From: Termitomyces sp. T153 | Taxonomy: Eukaryota > Basidiomycota > Agaricomycetes > Agaricales > Lyophyllaceae | Length of the DNA stretch: 64,000 nucleotides | Assembly (NCBI GenBank): GCA_018296165.2 | Contig: JACKQL020000026.1 | Location: forward strand, 558,001 to 622,000 | Reading direction: 5' to 3' | In this document: one piece after another, positions 32,101 to 43,560 of the stretch | Layout: each line of letters opens with the position of its first letter | Numbering within the stretch: the stretch's first letter is position 1 | The notes under the pieces: generated by a model | Databases searched by the model: none | What the model was told of the DNA's origin: nothing | Seen by the model: only the letters and a program-made list of their open reading frames with translations | Position numbers and translations under genes: made by a program

Positions 32101-33130
32101 GAAAATCATTTCCAACTAGACATCGTGACATGCACGTGGTTGAAGTCGTGTCCTTCTTCACCTCGACTTACCATGTCTTTTCTACCCACAAAAATCCACA
32201 AGATGCGAGTTTTTTCATGATCGGTCTTGGAGGAAGGACTGTACGCGACCAGGCCTTCGTATTCAACGAGCTAGAGATTGATCTGGTGCAGATCTCGTAG
32301 ACGATCGTGGTGTTAAGAGGTCCTTGGAAGCATTCGGCAAACGGGCCCAAACGGCGGAGGAGGAGAGGCAATGTTATTTTTGAATTCTAAGTACATAAGG
32401 GCAGGCAAACCAGCGTAAACATTGGCTATTTTACTTCGTAGGACGAACTACATTAGCTTTCCACTTACAAATTCTACTAATAAACTCTCCAGATCATAAT
32501 GATCCCCGTCAGCTCGTTGCATAATGGAAGTTCTAGATTTTAAAGCTGCCGCAGGCATGACAGTCCAGGATGCCTCATGAACAGAGGTAACTTAACCTTC
32601 GCGGTTCGATTATCTACATTTAAACCGCAATCCTCACGAATCTCCGCGCAGCATTTCATTGCTTTCAAGGTTCCCGTCGGCAGAATCAACGAAGCAGATT
32701 TGAATGAAGCTTCGTCCTGCCAAGGTCTGCCCCTGTTTCTCCAGAGACTCATGAATCATATATACGGCTTTCTAGACTGTAAGTTTGTTGGGGACTATGT
32801 ATTTCCAAATCTCCGTTAGTTTTGCATGGATTCACCATGGCAGATGTTATAGATGATGCTCATTGAGACTACATATCGCGTAAACGCAAGTTTTGAGATG
32901 GAATTACCGGCCACAAAAAAACTCAGACTGTCTCGGGCGATTGTGTACCTGTGCGTCCACCTACTGCTTCGCACCGTGCAACTACAAAAACTTGCCAAAT
33001 CAGTCGAGACGTTACGATACATTTACGGCTCTGTGGGTGTTGGAACGTTGAAACCGTCCGCTTCCGAACGTCCCCTCTAGACTACGTCACGTGTTCCACA
33101 CAGAAATAATTTTACTTACTAGAATATCCT
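29118..33130. other. CpG-bearing gene-free region
   Basis: Frames up to about 170 residues occur (for example 29,265-29,783 plus), but none has a recognisable domain. Some overlap each other on both strands in GC-rich low-complexity sequence (CCGAGTCCCGAG repeats near 29,310-29,345). No tRNA or other RNA gene was recognised. Confidence 0.5.
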
Positions 33131-33138
33131 AGATGAGC

Positions 33139-35170
33139 TATGGTCCGTGCCTACACGGGCCTGTATATCTTGCTACACAGGCCCTTCACTTTGTTTGGTT
33201 AGAGCCTGTTCAGCAGCAGATTCGAAATCAAATCTCGTAGATTCTGATGACATAATTTACGCAAGTGTGACATGTTCGTTCTTCATTGACGAGGGCACGG
33301 GCTTGTAGCTCTTGCTAAGTCCCAGACCCAACCTCACTTTGTTTGGTTAGGTCCTTGATATTCTAACTCAATGCTGACCACACTATGTTCAGTCAGGTCT
33401 TTGTATTTTGTCAACTCTTTTCTTTTTTCAATCAATGTGTTGATAGTCCTGTCATTGTCAATGTCAGTAAATGTGAGTCTTTACTAGGATTTTGATTATA
33501 TTTTAAATCAGAAAGCCTGTGGATTCTCAGAAACAGGAGCTAGCCTACAGCTATCAGCAATCCAATCTATCAAAAAAATGTATGTCATAGTAGTGAACAA
33601 AAAACCTCCTGTTCGAGTCCCTTAACAGAGGACTATCAACTTTAGACATTCTATATTAATACTGCCTTTTGAAGCTTTTTCCATCTCAAAGCAAGCTTCA
33701 ATGCTCTCTTCACCAATGGTTCCATTAGCATAATAAATTAGACCCACCATCCTTTTTCAGAGGCTGTCATAATGTAGTCAAATATCCATTGAGAGCAGGA
33801 AAAGTTGGAAATGATCAGGAATAAGTTGACTCTAATGTATAAGAACTGATTACTGCAAAACTATAAGAATACACACTTTCAAGTCTGAACACACATCTGG
33901 AAATAAGAGAGCCAGCATCCAGCTATCAGCACTCCAGTCCAACTATAGCCTCACTTTGTTTGATTTTAAAATTCAATGTTGGTACCACCTAACATCACAG
34001 AATATACTTCCAAGCCAGAGGCTATCAGCAATCAAACTCAAGTCAGATTTATCATCAAAACATACCATATGTCATAAACCTTTAAAAGTCCATTAGGGCA
34101 AGAATTCTTCCTTCTAAAGAATAAGTAGAAGCTTTCAAGAGTCAAAGAAACATCTTATACTGCTTCTTTGGCCATTGTTCATTGTTCTGAACTTTCTTTG
34201 ACAAGAAATACATGCATGGAACATGTTTTCTTCCCAAAGAACAGCCAGAAGTGTTCCTCAAAGAGGTGCAATATGCACCAGTAATGCCTTGAAAACCCAG
34301 ACCTATTCTGACTTTGTCTACTTGGATCTTTGATTTTCTTTTGTAAGAGTTCCACACTGAGATCATCAAGATTGTCACAGAAATGGAGCTTTTCCCCTTA
34401 TTCTCTTTTACCATTCCAACCTAGGTCTGTCTTTTTTCAATTAGTGTGCTTATAGTCCTGTCATTTTTTATATCAGCAGACATAAGCCTTTACTATTATT
34501 TCAACTATATTTTCTTCAGTCAAATAAAGCTTTCAACTTCATTCTTTCAGGAAGTAACATGAGAAGTGGTGATCACATCCTAATAATCCCCTCTGTTACA
34601 TCTTTGATATTCTAAACTCAATAATGAAATCTAGACCAAACCTCACTTCATTTGCTTAGGTCTTCAATTTTCTAACTCTACCAAGTGATTTCTCATATAA
34701 ATAGACAATTCTATGATGCTTTATTTACTTGAAAAGTTAAAATCATTGAGGAATCAAAATCTCCAGTCAAATAAAGCTTTTAACCTCATTCTTTCAGGAC
34801 ATAACATGAGAAGTGGTGAGCATGTCCCAATAAACCCCTCTGTTACATCTTTGATATTCTACACTCAATGATCAAATCCAATCCAAACCTCACTTCATTT
34901 GGTTTGGTCTTCAATATTCTAACTCTTCCAAGTGATTTTTCATTAAATAGACAATTCTATGCTTTATATATTTGAAAAGTTAACATCATTGAGGAATCAA
35001 AACCTCCTCCACCTTCTGTCCACTTTTTTCCTCATTGACTCTATTCATGTTACACATACCTTCTGTAATCATTCTTTCTGCCTTCTCAAGCCATTTCCAT
35101 TGCAGAAAATCCATCATTCTTTTTCAGAGGATGTAGTGATGTAGTCAAATATCCTTCTCAGACTCTACTC
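33139..35170 (+). mobile_element. Second copy of dispersed repeat R60, spanning the island edge
   Basis: It starts GGTCCGTGCCTACACGGGCC, the CpG-bearing form of the palindrome that begins the copy at 8,546. A second start-like block lies at about 33,289 (GGCACGGGCTTGTAGCTCTT). Two minisatellite units follow (33,318-33,400), then AT-rich sequence shared with 9,390-10,260 and, inverted, with 59,690-60,200 (blocks such as TCAAGTCTGAACACAC and AGAGGCTATCAGCAATCAAA). CpGs stop at about 33,310, so the right boundary of the island falls inside this repeat. Confidence 0.75.
34515..35015 (+). repeat. 247-bp tandem duplication inside the repeat
   Basis: AGTCAAATAAAGCTTT at about 34,518 recurs at about 34,765. 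Both copies go on through ACATGAGAAGTGGTGA, CCCCTCTGTTACATC and GATTTCTCAT or GATTTTTCAT. Period about 247 bp, identity high by eye. Confidence 0.85.
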
Positions 35171-36115
35171 AAGTTCTATGTCTGTGTTCTAAATACATCT
35201 CTGAGAAAAACAATAGCAATGGGTCCCTACTTCTCAAAATCTATTTGAGCTCTATTTATAAGGGAACATCATACATGTGGCCATATCAAACCATGCTCAC
35301 ACAGATTAGAACATGTTGTGCAGTCTATTCAATTCTCAGTGTCTAGGCTATTCAAGGATGGAGCCAAAATTTCAAAAGCCAGCCAACTTATGTAATTTTA
35401 CATAAGCATTATATAAGGATTGATGGAACCCAGTTTCTTAAGATTTTGTTGTGGCATTGATGAGAGCACAGCCACTTTTCTAGGAGTCATTGCATGTACT
35501 ATAGTGGGATCTGGCAATTTTAGCCAAAGTCTCTTTGTTTGACTGCCTCCTCTGTATGCCCATTGATCAAAGCTGGTCATTGATTTTTTGATAGCATCTC
35601 TTTATAGACAATTTCTATATTTTGAATCCCCTTTTACATATATATGTAGGATTTGTTCAAAAAAATCACATTGTGCCATGTTGTAAGCTGTGGCTGCATG
35701 TTATGTTGAAATATGGAGAGGCTATATATAGAATGTTTCTTGAACAACTTCTAAAGTCACTCATCTAAAAGGGTGACCCACAAAAACTGAAGTGATTTGT
35801 GGCTGGGTTGACTTTGAATTTGAGCCAAGATCTTACAGCATTGAAACATGCCCATTAGCTGACATAATCCACCCACAAGATGCATTGCATCTTCAAAAAA
35901 AGGCATCGACATATTCACCTCTACTTAAATAGTATTTTAAGGGTTCCTGTAATCTTTTCTTACTTTCTGCTAATCTACATAGTTGTTTTTATGCTGAGAT
36001 CTCTGGAAAAAACAAAGAAACAACATTCCACAGGCCAAAAGCTCAGCCTCATCACAGCTCAAGAAGCTCACTCACTATATCTTCAACATCAACTCAAGCT
36101 AGAGCTACAAGAATC
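35171..36115. other. AT-rich stretch, no gene recognised
   Basis: No frame with recognisable similarity. An 82-residue frame at 35,880-36,128 looks like chance. CpG-depleted. Confidence 0.5.
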
Positions 36116-37010
36116 ATGGCTGAAATAGTCTGTCCAACATCAGAGTACACAGTTAGTGCTATATCAATGGAAGGTGAAACACTCAATAAATAGATATGGA
36201 AATGAATGAAAACAAATACAAAGGATGGGAAAGGCAGCATCTTTCCAGAAGTTGAAGGACAAAAATCAGCAGCTCAGAATTGATGCAGAGAGGCTGCAGA
36301 GGGAGAAAGATAAGATTGAAAGGACATCAAAGGAAGTTCTTGATATCTTTTCACCAAAGATCCAATCACTTGCTATACAATGACAGGAGCTTTTGCATAA
36401 GAAATAAGGTCTTTGTCAATGGACAAAGAGGCTCTGAAAGGCTCTGAAGGCAGCTAAAAAGGTTCAACATCAACAAGGCAGATTCAGCCTTATGAAAAGG
36501 AGCATATATACATGACATGCACAGGAGATCACATGGTATTTTGTATCAATTGAAACTGCTGAGAATAAACTTAGCACAGCAATTCAACATATTGGAAACA
36601 TGATTGGCATACAGGTGGAACATGTAATGAGTGCATAGACTGTCAAGCATGCCATTCTAGAGTTTGGAGTTGCAGCAGATATTCAACTAGCCTACAAAAT
36701 GGCTAAAAGTAACAGTAAGCAATTTTACACTATCAGAAAATCATGAAACTCTTACATGAAATGATATAGAACTTTCTTCTTACAGTTTAGACTTGACTTC
36801 ACACTGGCATATCAAATATGAATCATGGAGCATCACACTGAAAGTCATGGATTACAAGAATCCCTAGGCAAAACCAGAATGGAAAATTCATTCTCTTGGT
36901 GTTGGGACTTTGGTTAATCATGCAAGTAAGACTCAGGTCAATGGTTTATGACAGTGCCTCCTTGAAATTGCAAAAGTCTTCAATAATAGGCCTCTTGCTA
37001 AATGAGAAAG
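36116..37010 (+). pseudogene. Transposon-linked protein of unknown function, first part
   Basis: From MAEIVCPTSEYT at 36,116 the frames give a Lys/Glu-rich coiled-coil-like stretch (KQIQRMGKAASFQKLKDKNQ, then QLRIDAERLQREKDKIERTS) and, after stops, FGVAADIQLAYKMAKSN. An intron of 71 bp (36,715-36,785, GTAAGC to TTACAG) is followed by LTSHWHIKYESWSITLKVMD and HSLGVGTLVNHASKTQVNGL, then LLEIAKVFNNRPLAK. From memory this block order belongs to a family of agaricomycete proteins, probably transposon proteins, in which a D/G-TTH-HxxYES segment is followed by LGV-TSVNHTSETQ. The reading stops making sense at about 37,010 and its continuation is found at 49,085. Confidence 0.55.
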
Positions 37011-37173
37011 ACTTACTGTGTCATGTGATGCTATCAGTGTAATAATCAACCAATTCTACATGGATGAGTATACTTCAGTGCAATGTCCAACTGTGCTGAG
37101 TGCATCATATGGGCCACTCAAGCCTATGTACAATTACCAACTTGTGGTGAGCTATAATAGTAGCTCACCCTGC

Positions 37174-38823
37174 TCATTCATCCATCTTTGAGGCCTCCAC
37201 TTTCTCATTACTCACAATGTCCACCCAGTGCTCTGATACAGTGTTAGCTGTATTACTGGAGCCACTGGTTCCAGCCTCAGGGGTAGTAGGAGTAGCAACA
37301 TTAGTTGCTACTGCCACTTTCATAGGGCTGGGGACAACCTGTGGAGTTGTTGCTGGTGGGACTGGTGTAGTCAATGCAGAATCATTGACATAGTCCAATT
37401 CCATGGACTCCTCTGTAGGTGCATGTTCTGAAGATGTACCAGAGCTCAACAGTGGTGTAGCAGCAGTAGACTTGGCCACAGCTACTGATAATGAAGGCCC
37501 CTCCTCAGTTGGGGCTGCACTCTTGGTAGTAGCTGCTGATGAGGGCTCCTCTGTGGCAGCTTGTGAGGCTCTCATGACTTCTGCTGGTTGGTGTATGAGG
37601 TGAGTAAAGATACCATCCTCACCAAAGCACAGCCACTCAGCTGCATCAAGAGGTGAGTGACCTCTGCTCTCATGAATCTGGAGGAGCACACATAAGTGCT
37701 CCTAGTTGTTAGCAGTGGGGATGTACTACCCATTGTATCCTGGTATGGGAGGGGGTACCCCAATGGTTTGAAGTCAATGATGGTGTTCATTGTTGACTCA
37801 CATGGACAAGTAAGTCCACATGCAGCATGTTCTCAGACTAATGGTGATCAAGAAAGCATATACCAAAGGTATATGTGTGATTTACACAGGAGGGAGGCAC
37901 ATGGTTAGCAAGGAGGTGACATATTACCTCCATCTCAGTCAAATTGTTAATTTGTGTAGGCAGCACTTGCAGCCTATGTAGAGTGAAGGTGTGGGAAGTA
38001 ATACCATCAAACTCCCCTACACCCAATTGGTAGTTGTATACTGCATCTCAATAGAGACATGGTTGAGCAACCACCATAGCAAACAGCCTTATATAGGCTG
38101 ATCATGTGTGTGGCACAGTTGGGGCTAGCGCCCAACCCAGAATGTAGCTGAAGACTGATTGTTGGTCTATGTGCAAGAAAGCATTGATGGCCACACCTGA
38201 GTACAGGTTCTGTGAACCTGGGTGGCTGTGGTGCATGATGTAATGCATCCATGCTTGGATGTCAAAGTGGCGGCTGATTGGGACTTGAGTAAGTCCTGCT
38301 CCCCACATATTGTTATCTGTGCAGCCTAGCATAGCTGACAAATGGGAGGGTAAGGGGACTGGTATCCAATGGCAGTCCCCTCTGGGCACAGATGTTTCCA
38401 ACTCTGCTGGGGTTAGCTCCATAGCCCACTTCATTGTGCAGTCCCTCAACTGTAGAACTATATAGAAGGAGATCTGATGGAACTCCTGAAGGAGGAGAGC
38501 AGCATGAATCTGCTCTCTCATTGTGACCTTGGATCCGCTGTCCCAAATGAGTTTCAGAATCAGACAAATCTGCTCTGAATTCATGGGCATCCCATGAGGA
38601 GCCCATTGGTACAGTAATTTGTAACATGGGGATATGTGAGATATCTCAGCCATCTCTGTTGAGTGAGCAAAGACTGCTTTGTCACTAACAAAAACTGTAT
38701 TGGTTGTTGGTGACTAATAGAAGTTGGGGTGTAGCATATTCCTGAAGTCATTCTGGCACTTGAAGCACTTGTAAACCAACATGGTATCCCAGCTGTCTGG
38801 TAGGCAGCTGGGCACTGTATCAT
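37174..38823 (-). pseudogene. Accessory minus-strand protein 2, unknown function
   Basis: The longest intact piece, 38,653-38,102 (183 residues), contains HISPCYKLLYQWAPHGMP, LLLQEFHQISFYIVLQLRDC, RGDCHWIPVPLPSHLSAMLG and HPGSQNLYSGVAINAFLHID. After a stop it continues with HTFTLHRLQVLPTQINNLTE and CHLLANHVPPS (38,026-37,838). The end is a Pro/Ala/Thr/Ser-rich tail (37,689-37,174) closing with WVDIVSNEKVEASKMDE. This resembles unnamed agaricomycete proteins that I have seen next to Ty3 elements. Function is unknown. It is downstream of the integrase on the same strand. A relative of the tail (CWADIVSN) appears at about 56,615 on the plus strand. Confidence 0.5.
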
Positions 38824-39058
38824 TCAGATGCTTGAGGTCTATTTTGGACTTCTCAATGTCAATGGCTAATAGCTGTTTAGTGTTAGCATTGTGCTGCTTC
38901 TTATGACAATGCTAATGAGCATTGTCATCAGAGGTACTGTCCAAAATATGTCATTTAGATGTAGGGACATCATCATCCTTATCATCATTGCTACCCAAGT
39001 TGGGTGCCATTAGGGCAGCTGCTGGATGGGTGACATAGAATTCTTTGTCATGCAGATA

Positions 39059-40587
39059 TTAGTGCACTGGTGGCCTATACTCCTGAGGGAGCACACCAAG
39101 CATAACACAGGTCCTTGAGTTGAGGACCTCAATAACACCAGCTTCTGCTCCCTGAGGAACATTAACTGGAAAGGCAATTGGAGTGGCAACAACCATAGAG
39201 TCATCTGCTTCTGTCACCATTGCAGCAGACTGCCTAGTACCAGCTTTCTTTGTGGAGGGCTTTGATGTTCCCTTCTTTGTTGCCACTGGTTTTAGCAGCT
39301 TTACTTTAGCTGCCACTAGCTTAGATGGCTCAGCAGAGAACAAAGCTGCCTTGAAATCTGGGAGCTCATCCATCCTCTAGTCATCACCAGCAGGCATCAT
39401 ATCATTGTAGGGCACAAGTGGTGCTCTCTGGATCAAGGATTCCTTGACAAACACAGAAGGCTTGGTACAAGCCTTCTTTGCCTCTGGAGAGTTAGGAGGG
39501 GTCACTACCCACTTCTTGTTTCCCAATGCTGAATGGAAGAGGTCCATGTGGGCTTCATCCCTTTGATTTTGTACAACATCAAGTTTATTCAGAACTTGAG
39601 ATAGTGCTAACTGCACTACAGGATAATCAAGGACATCAGCACTGACATCCTCTGGAACTTCAGCTTCATAAAGCTGCTGGAGTAGGTGAGCAAGCTGCTC
39701 ATTCACAGCAGTTGAAGACTCAGGCTCATTTGCTTGGCCCTTGCCCTTCTCCTTTGCAGAGAAGCATCACTCGACCATCTTTCAGATGATCAATGGGGGA
39801 GTGCTACCTTCCTGTGCCAGTGTGGGCAGTGATGTTAAAGTTGCCTTGCCCTTTCCTTTGCTAGTTGAGGCAGCCGCAGGTGGCCCAAATGCACTTGACA
39901 ATGACAAGGGCACATCCAATGAATGTGTCCAAGTAGGCAATGGCAGATATGTCTGCTGAGGAGGCACCAGTGACTGCATCAGAGCCATGATTGACTCTGA
40001 ACTGTCGTCATCCACCTCCATCACATTAGATGTCAATGCTGCAGGGACTGAGATCCCTACATGTGATAACATAGTGACAGATTGTTGTTGACCTGCCATG
40101 CCCATTGTACAGCTGGAACTAGCCACTGGGAGTAGGGCCATAGCAAACTATGGCATCACAAACTGCTAGAAGTCTTGTGACCTTACTGGTTGTGTGGCTA
40201 CAGGGTACCCAAAATTGAACTTAGGGGGGGCCAGTGGTCCCTCACATCCTCTTCTTGCTCCTTGAGGGGGGCTGACAGTCCCTCATGTCCTCTGCCTGCT
40301 CCACCTTGTCGAGGGGGCAAACCATGTTCCCTCACTGGTGACTGCTACATCACCACTGCATAGCTCAGCAGAGCTACATTTCCTGGTACTATTGGCAATC
40401 CTCCACTTGCAGGCCTTGTGTTCCTTTGAGCTGGGGCTGCTCTTCTCATTGTTGGAGGTGCTACGTCCCCCAGCATCAAGCCTCCTTCCAGTGCAACAAA
40501 GCCTCCAAAGCCAGAGAGCAAGCTACTCTCTGATCCTCCCCCTCTTGAGCTCTGTTTAGAGCTCAACAAATAACCTGGCAGATCCAT
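39059..40587 (-). pseudogene. Accessory minus-strand protein 1, unknown function
   Basis: Pieces in order: a Gly/Ser-rich start (MDLPGYLLSSKQSSRGGGS, 40,587), a middle part (MEVDDDSSESIMALMQSLVP, about 40,025), a helical domain at 39,706-39,377 (NEQLAHLLQQLYEAEVPEDV; PVVQLALSQVLNKLDVVQNQ; ALGNKKWVVTPPNSPEAKK) and, after one stop, a Lys/Thr-rich region with PEYRPPVH-type end at 39,059 (TCVMLGVLPQEYRPPVH). CpG absent, several stops. It lies between the integrase and accessory protein 2. I do not know a function; from memory, similar proteins accompany agaricomycete Ty3 elements. Confidence 0.5.
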
Positions 40588-40999
40588 GTCTGCCTTGCCT
40601 CACCATTTCTCTTTCTTGCTCATGAGGCAAGGATTCAGTCCTCTTTATTAATGTTGGCATGTAGCACTAATGATGGGTAAGAAGACAAAGTCCAGTTGGA
40701 CTTTGCACTCAGCCAAAAAATTGGCTGACATAATCATTGATAGCTGCCAGCATGGCAGCTTGTCAACTTCTAGAACTAAGTCAAACTAACTTAGACCTTC
40801 TAGCCAACTGCACAGGGTGCCACACACTCTGCAACTCTAGATATCTGTCAAGGGCTCCAAGGTCCTTGCAGGTCACAAGGGACTCCCAAGTGGTATCCTC
40901 AAGACTCCAATGAACCTTGAATTCAAGGCTCTTACCCTCCCAACAATGACCTATCAGGTTATTAACAAACCATTTCTGGTCGTCTGGGGTGCCAAAGTT

Positions 41000-41583
41000 A
41001 TAAGGCTCTGAAAAATGCTTGTGTTTATCATGAACTCCATTAAGTCAATTTGACTTAACCAGTCTTTCTAGTCCAGCTGTACCATAGTATGCAGGATCTG
41101 ACCAATGTTTCAATTGGCATGTTCAGTCTGACCATCTGTCTGTGAGTGGAATGATGTAGACAATAGGAGCTTTGCTTCTAACAATTTACGCAGTTCATGC
41201 TACCATTTTGACATGAACTTTGAGTCTCAATCACTGACAATTGAACTTGGGAGGCTATGCAGCCTCACCACCTCATGCATGTAAATCCAGGACAGCTGCA
41301 AAGCTGTCATGGTAGTGTGCACTGGGAAAAGGTGCACCATGCTTGTCATCTGACATATAACTACCCATAGGTAGTTATACCCCTTTGATTCAGGAAATGG
41401 ACTAATAAAGTCTATCTCTATTGAATCCCAAGGCTTAACTGGCACTGGCAGAGAATGTAATTTTCCCAAAAGGAGCTGGTTGCTCCCTTCTGCCTGCTGG
41501 CACAGCTTACAAGTGGTACAAAATGCTTGTACATCTGCAACCACTGTCAGCCACCAATACCAATGATGAATGTACTCTGTCAT
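41000..41583 (-). pseudogene. Ty3 integrase remnant (element B)
   Basis: Reading leftward: YIHHWYWWLTVVADVQAFCT and CKLCQQAEGSNQLLLGKLHS (end of the zinc-binding domain), PWDSIEIDFISPFPESKGYN (first catalytic Asp), LPSSIVSD (second Asp), then TSFHSQTDGQTE in a broken frame. The last catalytic Glu region is degraded. The integrase inserts the element DNA. It is a different Ty3 lineage from the chromovirus at 6,078: core wording and gag differ, and no chromodomain was seen. Confidence 0.8.
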
Positions 41584-42089
41584 TCTCTAGGCACTGAAAT
41601 GCCCCATTACATTGTATGCTTGCTCAAGCACACTAGTCACCAACTCTCAATCACAAAGTATACAAAGTACCTCATAGCCTAATATATTGGTAGTCCAGAT
41701 CAATTTGTCCTGGACACAAAAGGACTTATAGTCCTTTGGTCAAGTCATGATTTCCACAAAGAGCTTGTCTTTGCTGTATAGAGATCAAATTCAACAGAGG
41801 AATTCCCCATCTGTTCTATCTTGGGGTTGAGGAGACTGCGCCATTCCTAGGATGGCTTCTTTAAGAGACATATCAATCTCATCCCCCAACATATCAGTCC
41901 CATGCTGAGTGTGGGCTGAGTCTCTCTTGCCATCATTACTAGTGGCCAGGATGTGTGCTTCCTCATCACAAATTTTGTAACAATCATGCACTTGTCTGCA
42001 TCTGCAGCTAGGTCCATTGCAGAGAGCACATATCTGATCCAGTTGTGCTTGCATCTCCTATACATGCATAGGGGGTAGATCATCCTCCT
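41584..42089 (-). pseudogene. Spacer between RNase H and integrase, degraded pol
   Basis: Frames 42,083-41,791 encode a His/Cys-bearing linker (QAQLDQICALCNGPSCRCRQ; ILATSNDGKRDSAHTQHGTD) that keeps the register of the polyprotein loosely. Not assigned to a domain. Confidence 0.4.
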
Positions 42090-42235
42090 CTAGGTTGATA
42101 CAAGCATCTGCACATACATAGTCATAGATGTGGTGTACGTCCCCTGGAGCATAAGGGGTAGATCATCCCCCTCTAGGTTGATATGAGCATCTGCACATAC
42201 ATAGTCATAGATGTGGTGTATATCTCCTGGAGAGT
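42075..42235 (-). repeat. Short tandem duplication of about 81 bp
   Basis: GGGGTAGATCATCC-CCTCTAG to ACATAGTCATAGATGTGGTGTA occurs twice, starting at about 42,070 and 42,150. The period is about 81 bp, close to a multiple of three, so the frame is roughly kept. Confidence 0.8.
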
Positions 42236-42640
42236 CACTCTCAAAGTAGCAGGATAAACAGTCTGCTACCTTATTGAGCTCTCCTTTTACATATGTGATG
42301 TTGAAATTAAATTTCAACATATAATCTGTCCACTGTTGTTGGTGCAGGAACAAGTTCTGTTGAGTTTTGAAGGACTCAAGTGCTTTGTGATCCATTATTA
42401 CATGGATTTTGTACCCCAGAAGCTTATCCTCCCACTTGAGGAGGGCTTCTAAGATAGCCAGCATTTCAAGTTCATGCATGGCATAATTTTGCTGTGTGTT
42501 AGTGAACTTTTTGAACATGAACCCCACTGGCCAACATTTCTGCTAGCTTGTACCTTGTCCATACATTGCTTTGACACCTGTCTTGGAGGTGTTGCAGATT
42601 AGCCAGATAGAATCCTCATGTTAAGGATTAATTGGGCACC
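42090..42640 (-). pseudogene. Ty3 RNase H domain (element B)
   Basis: The longest frame (42,527-42,090) reads FMFKKFTNTQQNYAMHELEM, LAILEALLKWEDKLLGYKIH, VIMDHKALESFKTQQNLFLH, QQWTDYMLKFNFNITYVKGE and LNKVADCLSCYF. The order F-S--L---Q-NY-VHE-E-LAI, T-D/MDHK-LE-F and V-G--N-VADALSR matches RNase H of Ty3 elements; the last motif reads VADCLSCY. An 84-bp segment near the end is repeated (see the separate entry). Confidence 0.85.
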
Positions 42641-43560
42641 TAACTGGAGTTTTGGCACAGATCCTCTTGATCATGTCAAAACACCATTGGTGGATGGGTT
42701 GCTAATGGAATGGCAACCCATTCTGCATCATTGCCATTAATGGCCCAGTGTATGCAGATACATCAAGCAGAAAGTTCCCAATGTAATTCACTAATCCAAC
42801 AAACCATTGGATGTTATTGTAGGTTCTAGGAGTGCACCACTCCTAGATCCTATTCAACTTCTCCACATCAGGGTGTATACCCTGCAAGTCAATGACATGG
42901 CTGAGGCACTCTACATGCTCAGCATATAGCTCACACTTCTTTCATTTGAGATAGAGCTTGTTTTTTTATAGTCTTTCAAAGACTACTCAGAGATGCTGCT
43001 CATGTTCCTCAATGGAGTCTGAGAAGACAAATATATTGTCTAAATAGACATGCATCCACTTACTAATGACATCTCTAAAGATGGACATCATTGGGTGTTA
43101 GAATGTGGCTGGTGCATTGCCAATCTGCATGATATTACTGTGATATGTTCTAGTAATGGTCATAAACACAGTTTTAGGTATGTCTGATGTATGTATCCTC
43201 ACTTGTTCATATGCATCAGTGAGGTCAATCTTTGACCTCACTGGTGCACCAGCCACATCTTCCCTAATGACCTTTTGGTCCAATAAGGGTGTTATGTCCT
43301 TAACAGTTTTGTCATTGCACTAATGAGCATCTAATACCATGTGCAGGGATCCATCCTTTTTGGGGATGCATAGAAGTGGTGCAGCCTGCTTGGCTGCACA
43401 TGGCTCCCACCATTTGGCCCACACATAGCAGTTGATTTTATCCCACAATTGCTGCTGAAGTGATTTAGGACACCTCAGCATGAAGTATGAGTACTGTTTG
43501 AACTCATCAATGAGATTTATCTCATGATTTACTTTGCCCTAAGGAGGAAGTTCCTCCTTT
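42641..43560 (-). pseudogene. Ty3 reverse transcriptase (element B)
   Basis: In order on the minus strand: PLLCIPKKDGSLHMVLDAH, SKIDLTDAYEQVRIHTSDIP, KTVFMTITRTYHSNIMQIGN followed by APATF, then the catalytic box HVYLDNIFVFSDSIEEHEQH at about 43,023-43,057, then HVIDLQGIHPDVEKLNRI and FVGLVNYIGNFLLDVSAYTG. The active site YLDD is YLDN here: the second Asp codon reads AAT, as expected from a CpG change of GAC-GAT. Many stops. RT would copy the element RNA into DNA. Confidence 0.88.

Noticed and set aside
33608..33630. GTTCGAGTCCC, a B-box-like string
   Set aside because: No A box or stems at the right distance, and the same segment recurs in the R60 copy at 60,190 without the motif.
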